64,000 bases of DNA from Atriophallophorus winterbourni (Eukaryota; Platyhelminthes; Trematoda; Plagiorchiida; Microphallidae). The notes under the pieces are model-generated. The model was not told the DNA's origin, searched no databases, and saw nothing but the letters and a program-made list of their open reading frames with translations. Shown piece after piece: positions 47,050 to 58,379 of the stretch. Position 1 is the stretch's first letter, and the number at the start of each line of letters is the position of its first letter. Both the position numbers and the translations under genes were made by a program. The stretch spans positions 1 through 64,000 of the forward strand of contig JACCGJ010016511.1 in the NCBI GenBank assembly GCA_013407085.1, given 5' to 3'.

Positions 47050-50020
47050 GATGACCCAGAAAGCCGTACGACAAAGTGCAAAAGCTGTACGAAAGGTCTA
47101 ACTGCATGTGTCATGTAACCTGTAATGTCTGCTCAGGCAAAATACATGCTTGCTAGCTGCGATATGACCTTAACGAAGGAAGCCGTAAGTGTAATCAAAG
47201 ACGATTCTATCGCGGGAGTTTGCTATATCTGCTCCGAATACAAACAGAGTTCACGAGGTCGCTGCGACCCAGCAAATGTAGAAACAACCAATCAGGGACT
47301 GATCTTAGAGACGCGAATGGTTACCCTTGAATCATGTTTAAAAAAATTGAACTTAAACTTGATTCCTTGCTAGAAACTCGCATGAAACCAGCGTCCTCTA
47401 TACTCAAACAAACAACAAACGACAGTTGTATTTTAAAGAATAAATCATCAATTTCTGACAAAACGAGATGTAAAAAAGTGGACGATAATAAACCCAGCAA
47501 CGTCAGTTCCCGTCGCCAGTACATATATCAAATTAACGAGCATGTAAACCCGGCACAAACACTGCAATCATGGGCCACCGCAGCTCAAGGTCATTCAGTT
47601 TCCGGCGCTGTTAGCAAAGCATATATATAGCTATTGAAAAGAATACAAGTGGACAGACTACGAAAACCTCGAACAATTGATCAGCCACCCGGTTCCACAA
47701 CTGAAGTGTAATATGTACGAATATACCAGAACCAGATGCTTCACTATTTGAGGCTCCGAAGCAACACGAGCTTAAGGCGTGGTTTGACCTGTGCAATATG
47801 ATGAAAATAAATCATGTTATGCCCACTTCATTGATTCGCCACACCAGGACAAACCACGATTGATTAAAGTAACCGTAAACAATGATAGGGACTTGGAAGA
47901 TATATTACAAAACGCATACATGCTACGAATTAGCTCAGAAACATCCTACCGCGACAGACACGGCAAAATCACCGAAAGTGGAAACCTTTCCTCCCGTAGT
48001 CTCATTTTACTTGGGGTTCCGGAAATCATAGGTGATTCTTCCGTTCACGAACGCGCTAGCCACGATAGTAAGCAGTGGAGATTTCTGACAGAAACTTTGA
48101 ACATTTGAGAAGAAGTCACGGTCGATATTTTCCGTCTACCAAGATTTCTGAAGTACAGTGGAACTGGTCCAAATCCACTGAATATGATCCTTTTAAACAG
48201 CGTCGTGGCCGATAGACTAAAATGCACATGGAAAGCAGTGAAGTATAAGTTACCGAAAAGGGTTATCTTATCTAATCCCAGCGTCAAAGTACGAGACAAC
48301 GCAAATGCCGTTAGATCTGAAATCAATCAAGATCCGAATCAAGAACCTGATGCAATTTCCGATTCTGTCACTGAAGCAATATCAACAAGAACAAATCTAC
48401 CCACCCACCCGTTCGATACTAATGACTACCAGAGCTCAAACTCAAAAAACTTGTTCAGTCGGACCAATAACTTCAGTTTACACCCCGTTATTACTCACGA
48501 AAAATACGATTAAGGGCATCTATACAAATGCAAACAGCCTTATCAACAAATTAATCGAACTGTCCGATATTTGTAATGAAACGGCGCCAGACATAGTTAG
48601 CATAACAGAAACGTGGTTTCATAACTCATTGTCTGAAAGTGAACTCACTTTGCCCAGTATGTCTCTATTCCGGCGTGACTGTTTAGGTGATGGCGGAGGA
48701 GCAGCACCCTACTTCAAACAATCGTTTATCTGTAAAGATATGAACGACCAGACCATTGATATACCTGACACACTTCGGTGCTCTCTGACTCTTACTTCAG
48801 AAGACCATTGTATTCTTGGAGTTATCTATCGCTCTCCAGCAGCAACTCTCGACCTAAACAATAAACTGATTTATGCTTTGCGCTATGTAACAACGCGGTG
48901 CAATACTCAAATATTGATAATGGGGATTTTAACTTTCCTCAGCCTTATAGCCGGGATGATCATCCATCAGAGACACTTGAATATGAACCTCGAGCCGTCT
49001 TGGATTACGCACCCCTTTATAACCACGTTTTTGGATTTACTTGTATGATGGGATCAGACCGGCCGTCTACCTTGGACCTAATACTTACCTCAGATACCAC
49101 AGCTGTAGAGAATATCATTTATAAACCTCCAATCGGACGAAGAGATCACGTTGTTCTAGAATTCAAGTACTTTCGTTGCTCTACGCGTGAATAACCGTGC
49201 TTTGTGTACGGAGAGATACAAAGCGCTAGTTTCACAAAACTGGGTCACTCCGATCCGGATAGTCATTGGCACTTTGTCTTACAGCACCTGAAATCTATAT
49301 TGGAGGAACATTCAATGTTCGTTTTGAGGAAAACCTCTCAACGTAATAAATTTATACTATGAAGCAGGACTAAAAAGTGGATGAAACAAAGGACAATAGC
49401 ATGGGATTTTCGCAAAGCTACTAACACAGATGATTCTTGGACACAATTTACACGACTGCAAAACAAAGTTATCAGCTTAATTCGAGATGATAAACAAGCT
49501 TTTTCAATCGTAATTGATTTCTTATATGCACCAGAATCCGAAGCTCTTATATAAACTCGTAAACGATAGAACGAATATTATACCAGGAGTCTTTGCCCTA
49601 AAAACTTCGTCCGGCTTCACTGAATCCATTAATAATACCGCCGACTTGTTAGCAGACTTTTGTGCCGGAGATTTTGCTCCGAAATCCACGGAGCATGATC
49701 AGGAACCAATCATTCGACTTGACCGACCGACCGTGAATGAAGTATTGATTACTCCGGTGAGGTAGCGCAGCACTTAGGAAAATTAAAAGCAAAGAAATCT
49801 CCAGGACTAGACGAGATAACTTCAAAGCTGCTCAAAACCTGCCATGTGCAGCTCTCTGAACCTCAATCCTGCATGTTGAATAATTTGCTCCAAGCTGGTG
49901 TGGTGCCAAAAGACTGGAAACTGGGACAAATAATACCCATTTACAAAGGTGGTTGCTGTTCTGAAGTTAAAAATTACAGACCGGTGACATTGCTGCCTTT
50001 GGTATCAAAAGTTTTTGAGC
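47050..50020 (+). pseudogene. CR1-clade LINE, diverged copy with ORF1, endonuclease and RT start
   Basis: ORF1 pieces at 47060-48510 include a Cys-rich start and ILLGVPEIIGDSSVHERASH, parallel to VILGVSEDAADVPSQEKSEH of the long copy. The endonuclease follows: IYTNANSLINKLIELSDICN, SITETWFHNSLSESELTL, GVIYRSPA, then DRPSTLDLILTSD and GRRDHVVLEF. The linker (NPKLLYKLVNDRTNIIPGVF) and first RT blocks (KKSPGLDEITSKLL, PKDWKLGQIIPIYKGGCCSE, NYRPVTLLPLVSKVFE) come next. At least six frame breaks. It stops abruptly at about 50020, inside RT, where a piece of another copy begins. Confidence 0.85.
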
Positions 50021-50545
50021 GGTCTCCTTCATCTACGGAATCTTACAACGAAAGGTTGATCCAAGTGCTTCAGCGAAATCAGCAAGCAACAATGTTTATT
50101 ATGGGCGATTTTAACTTGCCTACCCTTTATCTCAGAGACGTTCACTCCCCACAAACGCTAGAATAGCGATTTAGAAAGGTACTAGATTTAGTCCCTTTAT
50201 ACAACCAGTACACCGCGAAGAGGTTCAGACCGTCCATCCGTCGTGGATTTGGTGTTAACATCAGAAGAACAATCTGTCGAAGCGATCGGATTCCGGGCTC
50301 CGCTGGATCTTAGTGACCATTCAGTGCTTGTGTACGACTATATTTGCAGTACACTTCAATCGCTTGCTCTGAATGGGGTTGCTCCTCAAGTAGATAAATT
50401 GGCCCAGAGTAAATCGCGTGTGCAGATTCAGCATTCAGCCCTGACTCGCAATAGAACGCGCTTGTAGATTATCTGAAACTGAAGGTATACGAGAACTCGC
50501 AGATCGTTCCTAAAAGATCCGAACATGAACTTTGTGTGCAAGTGA
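50021..50545 (+). pseudogene. CR1 fragment (long-copy family), endonuclease part
   Basis: This matches 52880-53425 of the long copy with many substitutions: SPSSTESYNERLIQVLQR, then IMGDFNLPTLYLRD, DLVLTSEEQSVEAIGFRAPL and DLSDHSVLVYDYICST. It joins the RT of the preceding, different subfamily without a gap. Both ends are truncated. Confidence 0.8.
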
Positions 50546-50889
50546 CAACGTGCCGTGCGGTCGCATTATTTTGAGCTCCTGATTATCAGGATATACTGTT
50601 CTTAAACTTACACTTACGTGGATATATTATACGTTGTTGGACTCCTCTCGAAGTCAGCTTTCTGGATATACCACTCTCGTAGCGGTATTCGATAATACGA
50701 GCAAATTGGGATTTATCGTGATTTTCCCATATTGGATCTACGCGTACAACTCTGTTAATACTCTTCAAGTCCTCAAAGGGATTAACGTCATCGGAAAGAT
50801 CTTATTCTTCGCCGTCGACTGGTCATACTTTCAACATCGTGCGATCAACTACTGAAGAGTATCACCGGATTAAATTCTGATTTTGCTCT
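50546..50889. other. spacer between LINE fragments
   Basis: No recognisable feature. Short frames on both strands are not supported. Confidence 0.3.
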
Positions 50890-51276
50890 TTTTCGTGAAC
50901 ACTGAATTTTTTGTCGCCCACACTATATTCATCATCGATCACTCCACAGAGCCAATGCTTGTGCACAAACGACTGAACAGTGCTGCTCATAACCCTGACC
51001 GGATGACCCCAAAACGAAAACAAAGCGCACCGGGCTGCATGTGTGCGGTTTGCAGAAATGTGCAATCGTGCAGCATTTTTGTGCTGTGCGGCTAACATTG
51101 TGCTAAATTGATTGGCCAACGGTAGTGAGCTGCATGCTGAAACACGCTGGAGTCTCACTACCATTTCTATTTCTATTTCCCCCCTCTGTCTAGGGCTGGG
51201 CAACCTGACAGTATCTCCGCCCACGTACAGTCTCTGACTGTGCGGCACTTGGCATGGATCGGGCTTGTGCTTTCAT
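50890..51276 (-). repeat. interspersed repeat R2, longest copy
   Basis: In reverse complement this starts at GAAAGCACAAGCCCGATCC and runs through GTGCCGCACAGTCAGAGACT, GGTTGCCCAGCCCTAGACAG, CAGCATGCAGCTCACTACCG and GCACAAAAATGCTGCACG. A 128-codon minus frame spans it, but the copy at 664-875 does not preserve one. It directly abuts the 5' break of the CR1 element at 51278. Confidence 0.65.
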
Positions 51277-51277
51277 T

Positions 51278-52522
51278 CAAGGCAAAGTCTGTCACGTGTT
51301 ACGATTGTTTGTCGAAAGTTCATGCTAAATGCGACAAATCGCTGACCTCGGATTTAGTATCGATTATTAATGGAGATAATTGCCCTGGTGTTTGTTATGT
51401 TTGCCTGGTTTGCAAGGCCAAATCAACACCGTCAGCCTCGGCGACGAAAACCCCTGAATATGATATTGAGACGCGTCTAAATGGAATGGAATCCAGTATA
51501 CACAAACTAAATGAACTGATAATAAACGTCACAAAGACACCGTCGTTACCCGACTTAGAGGTTACTGCCGAAGAGCCGGTAGATAATCCATCATACTCGA
51601 GCAGGCCAACATTTGCCCAGATAACCGTGCAGATTGTGACTAAAACGGGGATGCGTTCGTTGGGATCAGTGACTCCTCGACTTAACGGAAACGAAAAAGG
51701 ACTCAAAAAACCACTGCTACTAAAACGACTGACTCACAATATAAAACAAAATCCGCGGGTGTAAACCTTAGCGTTATATGTACTAACGTGACAGAGTCGC
51801 AGGAAACGCTGTTTGAAGCTAAGCAAAAACATGACTTAGCTGAGTGGTATAAACTCTGCAGTCAGATGAGAATGGCCGCAGTTACTCCTTCATCAATAGT
51901 TCGATTAAACCGCCACCGGAATTCTCCTCACAAGGATGATCCTCGCCTTTTAAGAATAACGCTGCAATCTGCGGAGAACGTGGAAAACGTACTCTTAAAT
52001 GCTTACATTCTTAGAGGTGTTCCAGAGACTACATGTCGTATCCATGCAGACTTACCATGGTGGGAGCGAAAGTCGTCGCAGAAATCTCGTGGAGAATGTA
52101 ATCCGAGAAGTATTGTAATTCTAGGTGTTTCGGAAGATGCTGCTGACGTACCTTCTCAAGAAAAGTCTGAGCACGACCACAAACAATGGAAATATCTAGC
52201 CGAAACAATTGGTATTAAAAATGCCATACTTGTGAATGCTTTTAGGATACCGCGGTCTGCCAACTATAAAGGGCAAGGTCCTAGCCCTTTAAAGCTAACC
52301 TTCTTCACAACCGAAATGACGGATACTATCAAACGTGAATGGAAAGCTAATAGAAAAAACCTACCACAAAACGTCATGTTGAGCTTGCCCATGGTAATAG
52401 CCGGAAGCAAGTTAACGGATGGTACTGACCCACAAACGCCTAGTGATGAGGTTCAACCTGAATGTCATGCGATAGCTCCAAAAAACTTGAGTATTCCGAC
52501 TATAACCGAGTCGGCCCTCTAA
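51278..52522 (+). pseudogene. CR1 ORF1 (zinc-finger, nucleic-acid-binding), 5' truncated and frameshifted
   Basis: The N-terminal part holds VTCYDCLSKVHAKC, then CPGVCYVCLVC, a PHD-like Cys/His cluster usual for CR1 ORF1 and probably RNA binding. The second part (from about 51710, in another frame) holds SQETLFEAKQKHDLAEWYKL, then SIVILGVSEDAADVPSQEKS, KQWKYLAETIGIKNAILVNA and TDTIKREWKANRKNLPQNVM, an RRM-like domain of LINE ORF1. The first frame ends NPRV-stop at 51764, while the second is already open there, so one frameshift lies at about 51700-51760. The initial zinc ligands present in the 47050 copy are missing. Confidence 0.85.
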
Positions 52523-55286
52523 TAACTTTTCATGATTTGAACACCACGAACTTTATAAGATGTTTATATACAAATGCACAAAGCCTTCCGAACAAATTAG
52601 CTGAGCTAACCGAGATATGTTCGCGCTACTCACCTGACATTATCACCATTACAGAAACATGGTATTCTTCCCAATTGACTGAATCGGAGATATCAATTCC
52701 AAATATGAATTTGATAAGGAACGATCGAGAGAGATGCGGTGGTGGTGTTGCTCTTTATTACCATAATAGACTCCAGTGCCATCCAATAGACAAGACAGAA
52801 TTCACGCTCGAGGATACAATTTGGTGCACTTTAACACTGATGTCTGGTGAAGTCTGCATTATTGGTGTGGTCTACCGGCCCCCTTCATCTACGGAATCGT
52901 ACAACGAAAGGTTGATCCAAGTGCTTCAGCGCTTGACTCGCACACAGCAAGCAACGACAATTATTATGGGTGATTTTAATCTGTCCACCCTTTATCTCAG
53001 GGACGATCACTCCCCACAAACACCAGAATACCGATTTAGAGAGGTACTAGATTCAATCCCGTTATACAACCATGTTCACGAATGCACCCGGAGGAGAGGT
53101 TCTGACTACCCCTCTGTCTTGGATTTGGTGTTAACATCGGAGGAACAATCTATCGAAGCGATCGAATTCCAGGCTCCACTGGGTCTTAGCGACCATTCAG
53201 TGCTTGTGTTCGACTATGTTTGCAGTACTCAGCAATCGCTTGCTCCGAATGGGGTGGTTCGACGGGTAGATAAATTTGCCCTGAGTAAATCGCTCGTGCA
53301 GATTCCGCATTTTCAGATGGACAACATAAGCCCTGACGCGCAATGGAACGAACTTGTAGGTTTTCTGAAACTGAAGATAGTCGAGAACTCGCAGATCGTT
53401 CAGAAAAGGTGCGTCCATGAACTTCGTTTTGTTGTCCGCAGCAGAACAAAAAAGTGGATAGCACTGAAGCGAGCAGCGTGGGTGCAGCATAAAGCCAACA
53501 ATACTTCTACTTCTTGGCAACATTTTCGTATGTTACGCAACAAAGTGACTGCGCTTATTCGAGAGGATAAGGAAGCGCACCAATTGATGCTCCTGTCGAA
53601 AATGGAACGCAACCCTAAATTATTATACAAAATCATGAACGCGAAAGCAAAAGTCAAACCAGGTATTTTTCCCATCCAGAATGGCGAAAAACTCACTGAA
53701 ACAGCGTTTGAAACCGCAAATGCTCTCGCAATTTACTATTCTAAAGTGTTCGTACTAAAGGTTTTAGTGCAAGGTTCTGAGTATTCAATTGAAACAGGAA
53801 TCGAAACGTTGTGCGATATTTCGATAAATCCAATGATTGTTGCAAGTCATTTGCTCAAACTAAAGGTAAGAAAATCCCCAGGAGCAGATGGCAGCACACC
53901 GGATGTGCTCAGGTTCTGTCACCGTCAGCTTTGTGAACAGCTCTCCAGCCTGTTTAACTATTCGTTGCTTAAGGGAGTTGTACCGAAAGATTGGAAGTCC
54001 GGCGTGATAACACCTATCTTCAAAGGCGGTTGCCGATCTGACGCTGCAAATTATCGTCCCGTCACACTTTTACCTGTTATTGCTAAGCTCATGGAACGTA
54101 TAGTCTCGGAAAGAATAGTTGCACACTTCGAATCGCATAATTTGTTTTCGCCAGCGCAGCATGGATTTCGATCACACCGATCTTGTCTCACAAATCTTCT
54201 CCTCACGTTAGACGACTGGACAAAGGAGATGGATAAAAGTTCTTGCATCCACGTCTGTTACCTAGACATTTCGAAAGTTTTTGACAGAGTCAATCATCAT
54301 TTGCTTCTTCAAAAACTGATGCGTTCAGGAATATGTGATCCACTCCTCTCATGGTTGTGCGACTATCTGTCAGATCGCGACGCCCGAGTAAAAGTTAACG
54401 GAGCGCTATCCCAAACGTTCAAAACCACCAGTGGAGTCCCACAAGGGTCTGTGCTAGGCCCGCTCCTCTTTCTGTTGTACATAAATGATTTACCCCCCCT
54501 CATATCGTCCAAAATGGTCCTGTTCGCGGATGATATGAAAATGTGGACGACAATAAGTTCTGCAGAGGATTGTGAGAAACTGCAAACGGATTTGGACAGC
54601 GTGTCGAATAAGGCGGCCATGAATGACATGTCATTCAACATACAGAAATGTAAGATGCTCCATCTTGGCAAGAATGTTCCTTGGACATATCGATTGGGAA
54701 CTGAAAACCTAGCATGCAGCCCGTTAGAAAAGATCTTGGAGTGTGGATTAGCGGGAACCTGAAGAGCACAGCGCACTGTCAGAACATATATCGACGGGCA
54801 AACAGATTGTTAGGTATCTTTCGAAGAATATTTGGAAGATTCTCTCTCGTAACGTTACCAAGGATAATGAAAGTCTACCTTCGCCCTACGATGGAGTATG
54901 CGGTAGAGGTCTTGGCTCCTTGGCTGCGAAAAGATATTGCTCTCTTCGATAAAATCTATCATAGAGCAACAAAGTTAGTGATGGGTCTTCGCAATGTTCC
55001 GTACACCGAAAGATTGCGACGTCTGGGTCTATGCGACTTTACCCAAAGGTGGATACGACGCGATATTATTCTGATTTATAGAATTGTGTCTACCGAAGAA
55101 CATCCACTTAAACACTTGCTTGATGTGTGTGATGGGAAAGTGACACGCGGACATACCTTATCCCTTTACGTCCCAAGTTCCCGTATTGATTTTCGGCGCC
55201 ATTTTTCGCCGTACGTGTTATATTACTTTGGAATTCCCTACCCCAACATGTGGTGGACTCTCCTTTCCTGGCGGCGTTTAAAGTGA
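52462..55286 (+). pseudogene. CR1 ORF2 (endonuclease plus reverse transcriptase), one frameshift
   Basis: The first frame is 766 codons. Endonuclease: TNAQS (Asn38), TETW (Glu65), GGGVALYY, GVVYRPPS, MGDFN (170-173), LDLVLTS and LSDHSVL (243-245). Linker: NPKLLYKIMNAKAKVKPGIF. Reverse transcriptase: KSPGADGSTPDVLRF, NYRPVTLLPVIAKLMERIVS, QHGFRSHRSCLTNLL, YLDISKVFDRVNHHLL, TSGVPQGSVLGPLLFLLYIN and FADD (688-691). A one-base shift at about 54720-54760 moves the thumb (RKDLGVWISGNLKSTAHCQN, YLRPTMEYAVEVLAPWLRKD) to another frame ending at 55286. All catalytic residues are present. It overlaps ORF1 by 61 bp. Confidence 0.93.
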
Positions 55287-55454
55287 AATTTGACTTACAT
55301 ATGCAGAAGAATAAAATTCATGAGCCTTACATTTGATATTCTCTATTGCTTTTATATTATGGTATTTTTCATGTTTTATTAATACCGTAATCCTGTGGTG
55401 TTGTATAGTATTAACTTTTTAACCATAAATCTTTGAATTTGAATTTGAATTTGT

Positions 55455-57466
55455 CCGCAGCAGAACAAAAAGGTGGATAGCACTGAAGCAAGCAGCGTGG
55501 GTGCAGCATAAAGCCAACAATACTTCTACTTCTTGGCAACACTTCCGTATGTTACGCAGCAAAGTGACTTCACTTATTCTAGAGGGTAAGGAAGCGCACC
55601 AATTGATGTTGCTGTCAAAAATGGAACGCGAACCTAAGTTACCATACAAAATCATGAACGCGAAAGTGAAAGTCAAACCGGATATTTTCGCCGTCCATAA
55701 TGGTGAAAAACTTACTGAGACCGCGTTGGAAACCGCGAATGCTCTCGCGATTTATTACTCTAAAGTGTTCTTGCCAAATGTTTTAGTGTAACGTCGTGAT
55801 TATTCAGTGTGCTCAGAATCGAAAAATTGGGCGAAAATTTGATAAATCCAGAAATTGTCGCAAGTCAATTGATCAATTTAAATTTAAGAATATCCCCTGG
55901 TGCGGATGACATCATACCGGATGTGCTCAGGTTCTGTCATCGTCAGCTTTGTGAGCCGCTTTCCAGCCTGTTTAACTATTCGTTACTTAAGCGAGTTGTA
56001 CCGAAAGATCGGAAGTCCAGCATGATTGCACATATCTTCGAAGGCGGCTATCGATCTGACGCCGCAAATTATCGTCCCGTCACACTAATACCAGTTATTG
56101 GTAAGGTCATGGAACGTATAGTCTCGGGAAGAATGGTTGCAAACTTTGAGTTGCGTAATTTGTTATCGCCAGCACAGCATGGGTTTCGGTCTCATCGCTC
56201 TTGTCTAACGAATCTTCTCATAGCGTTAGACTACTCGACGAACGAGTTGGATAGAACTTCTTGCATTCACGTCTGTTATTTAAACATTTCTAAGGCTTTT
56301 GACAGAGTCTATCACCATTTGCTTCTTCAAAAACTGATACGTTTAGGAATATATGAACCACTCCTCTCATGGCTGTGCGACTACCTATCAGATCGCTACA
56401 CCCGAGTTAAAGTAAACGGAGTGCTATCCCAAAGGTTCAAAACCGCCAGCGAGTCCCAAAAGGATCCGTGCAAGTTCCGCTCCTCTTTCTAATATACACA
56501 AAACGATTTATCCCCCGCTCAAATCATATAAAACGGTCCTGTTCGAGGATGCTATGAAAATTTGGACACAAATCAGTACTGTAGATGATTGTGAGAAACT
56601 GCGAATGGATTTGAACAACGTGTTAAATTGGGTGGCCTTGAATGAGATGACATTCAATATACGGAAAAGTAAAATGCTCCACCTTGCCAAGAATGTTCCG
56701 TGGGCATATCGATTAAGAACCAAAAACTTGACATGGAAAAAGATCGGAAAAAGATCTTGGAGTATGGATTAGTGGATACCTCAAGAGCACGGTACACTGC
56801 CAAAATATATATCAATAGCCCAATAGATTGTTAGGTATCTTTCAAAGAATATATGGGAACTTCTCGCTGGTAACGTTAGCAAGGATAATGAACGTCTGCC
56901 TTCGCCCTACGATGAAGTATGCGGTAGACGTCTTGGCTCATTGGCTTGGAAAAGATATTGCTATCTTCGATAAAAACTATCGCAGAGCAACAAAGTTAGT
57001 GATGGTTTTTCGCAATGTTCCGTATACCGAAAGATTGCGACGTCTTGGTCTATATGACTTTACCCAAAGGATGATACGACGCGATATTATTCCACCTATA
57101 GAATTGTGTCTACCGGAGGACATCCACTAAAACATTTGCCTGATATGTGTGATGGGAAAGCGACATGCGGACATACCTTATTCCTTTACGTTCCAAGTAC
57201 CCGTATTTATTGTCGGCGCCATTTTTCGCCGTACGTGCTATATTTCTTTGAAATTCCCTACCCCAACATGGGGTGGACTCTCTTTGCTTGGCGGTTTTTA
57301 AAGCGAAATTACACTTACACATATACAAAAGAACATCATTCGTGATATTCTCATCATTTGATATTCTTTATTCCTTTTATACTATTATATTTTTCTCATT
57401 TTCATTCATACCGCCATCCTGTGGTGTTGTAAAGTATTAACTTTTGAACCATAAATCCTCGAATCC
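55455..57466 (+). pseudogene. second CR1 copy of the same family, head-to-tail, 5' truncated
   Basis: This begins inside the linker (CCGCAGCAGAACAAAAAGGT equals position about 53437 of the long copy) directly after the first copy's GAATTT tail. It continues through RT to the 3' UTR (CCATCCTGTGGTGTTGTAAA). Frames 55501-55791, 55809-56492, 56554-56772, 56828-57130 and 57106-57345 are broken by small indels. The active site is damaged (LFEDAMKIW for LFADDMKMW). The two copies differ throughout, so this is not a recent duplication. Confidence 0.88.
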
Positions 57467-58307
57467 ATTATAATGATGATGATGACTGATTAATTAATTG
57501 ATTGATGAATGGATGGGTGTATACATGCATGCGTGAGTAGTTTTACTCAAATATTGTTCACGGTTTTAACCGTGCTTCTTTCGATTATTTTCTAAAGAGA
57601 ATTAGAAAATTTCTGCATTCCATAAGTTTGTGTAAACCGATCTGATGAGCACACAATATATTTCCGAGATTTTCGCTTCTATCACAGGTCAACTCGAATC
57701 AATGTTTTTTTCGGTTCTATGGCGGCGTGCTCTTTGAGGTTCTTTCGTGTTTCGTTGATGATGACCGGCATTAACCCCAAATCGATTGTTTCACCTCATT
57801 GTCAGTTACATTCCGCGAACTAATGTTGGTTTGTGTTTGACCGACAAACCGTGTTGTATTATTTGCGGTCAATTCGTGCTTTGTTACGTGTGACCGATAT
57901 TGACTCTCAAATTGATTCTTTCAACTTTACGCAAGATGAATTTCGCGCTCGGTATTTCACTGTTAATCGTAATTTCGAAAATATGTTTACCCCATCAACG
58001 CATCCGCCATTTTAGCAAAATTTACGATTGATTTTCTGTGTGGTATATCCAGTCTTTTCAGTTTTAAATTTATGGGATATTTGCCTTTGAATGCTTAACG
58101 ATAGAAGAAGAAGAAGAAAATGACTTCAATCGTATAGTCGAATTTTCAGCAATCATTTTAATTCCACCACAAAAATATTTTTTCGAAAACATTACGTAAA
58201 AGATGTGACGGTGAGGAGCAGGAAAACCCAAAATGTCTAGCTACAAATAATAATATATATAAATAATAATAATCATAATAGCATATAATAATATATAACA
58301 ATATAAA
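57467..58307. other. flank with LINE tail repeats and an unassigned ORF
   Basis: GATGATGATGAC and TTAATTAATTGATTGATG runs at 57467-57515 are probably the CR1 3' tail. A 60-codon plus frame (57833-58015) has protein-like composition but no known motif. Confidence 0.35.
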
Positions 58308-58311
58308 ATAA

Positions 58312-58358
<47 letters not shown>
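58308..58358. repeat. (AAT)n microsatellite
   Basis: About 17 units of AAT, preceded from about 58244 by looser AT/AAT-rich sequence. This may be the 3' tail of the minus-strand LINE that starts to its right. Confidence 0.9.
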
Positions 58359-58379
58359 GTGACTAATAGGGAACGCAGG

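Larger units (their letters stand above)
51278..55453 (+). mobile_element. CR1-clade LINE, nearly complete
   Basis: About 4.2 kb. ORF1 (51278-52522), overlapping ORF2 (52462-55286) and a 3' UTR with an A/T-rich end closing in repeats of GAATTT (55436-55453). CR1 and related LINEs end in short tandem repeats rather than long poly(A). The 5' end is cut within ORF1 at the R2 junction. Each ORF has one frameshift, so this copy is probably inactive, but it is the reference for at least eight fragments in this window. Confidence 0.92.

Noticed and set aside
50862..51248. 128-codon minus ORF as a protein
   Set aside because: It lies within repeat R2, and the homologous copy at 664-875 does not keep the frame.
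57550..57580. Spliced-leader RNA gene (CACGGTTTTAACCGTG)
   Set aside because: It is a short palindrome without a donor site or Sm-site layout like a flatworm SL RNA.
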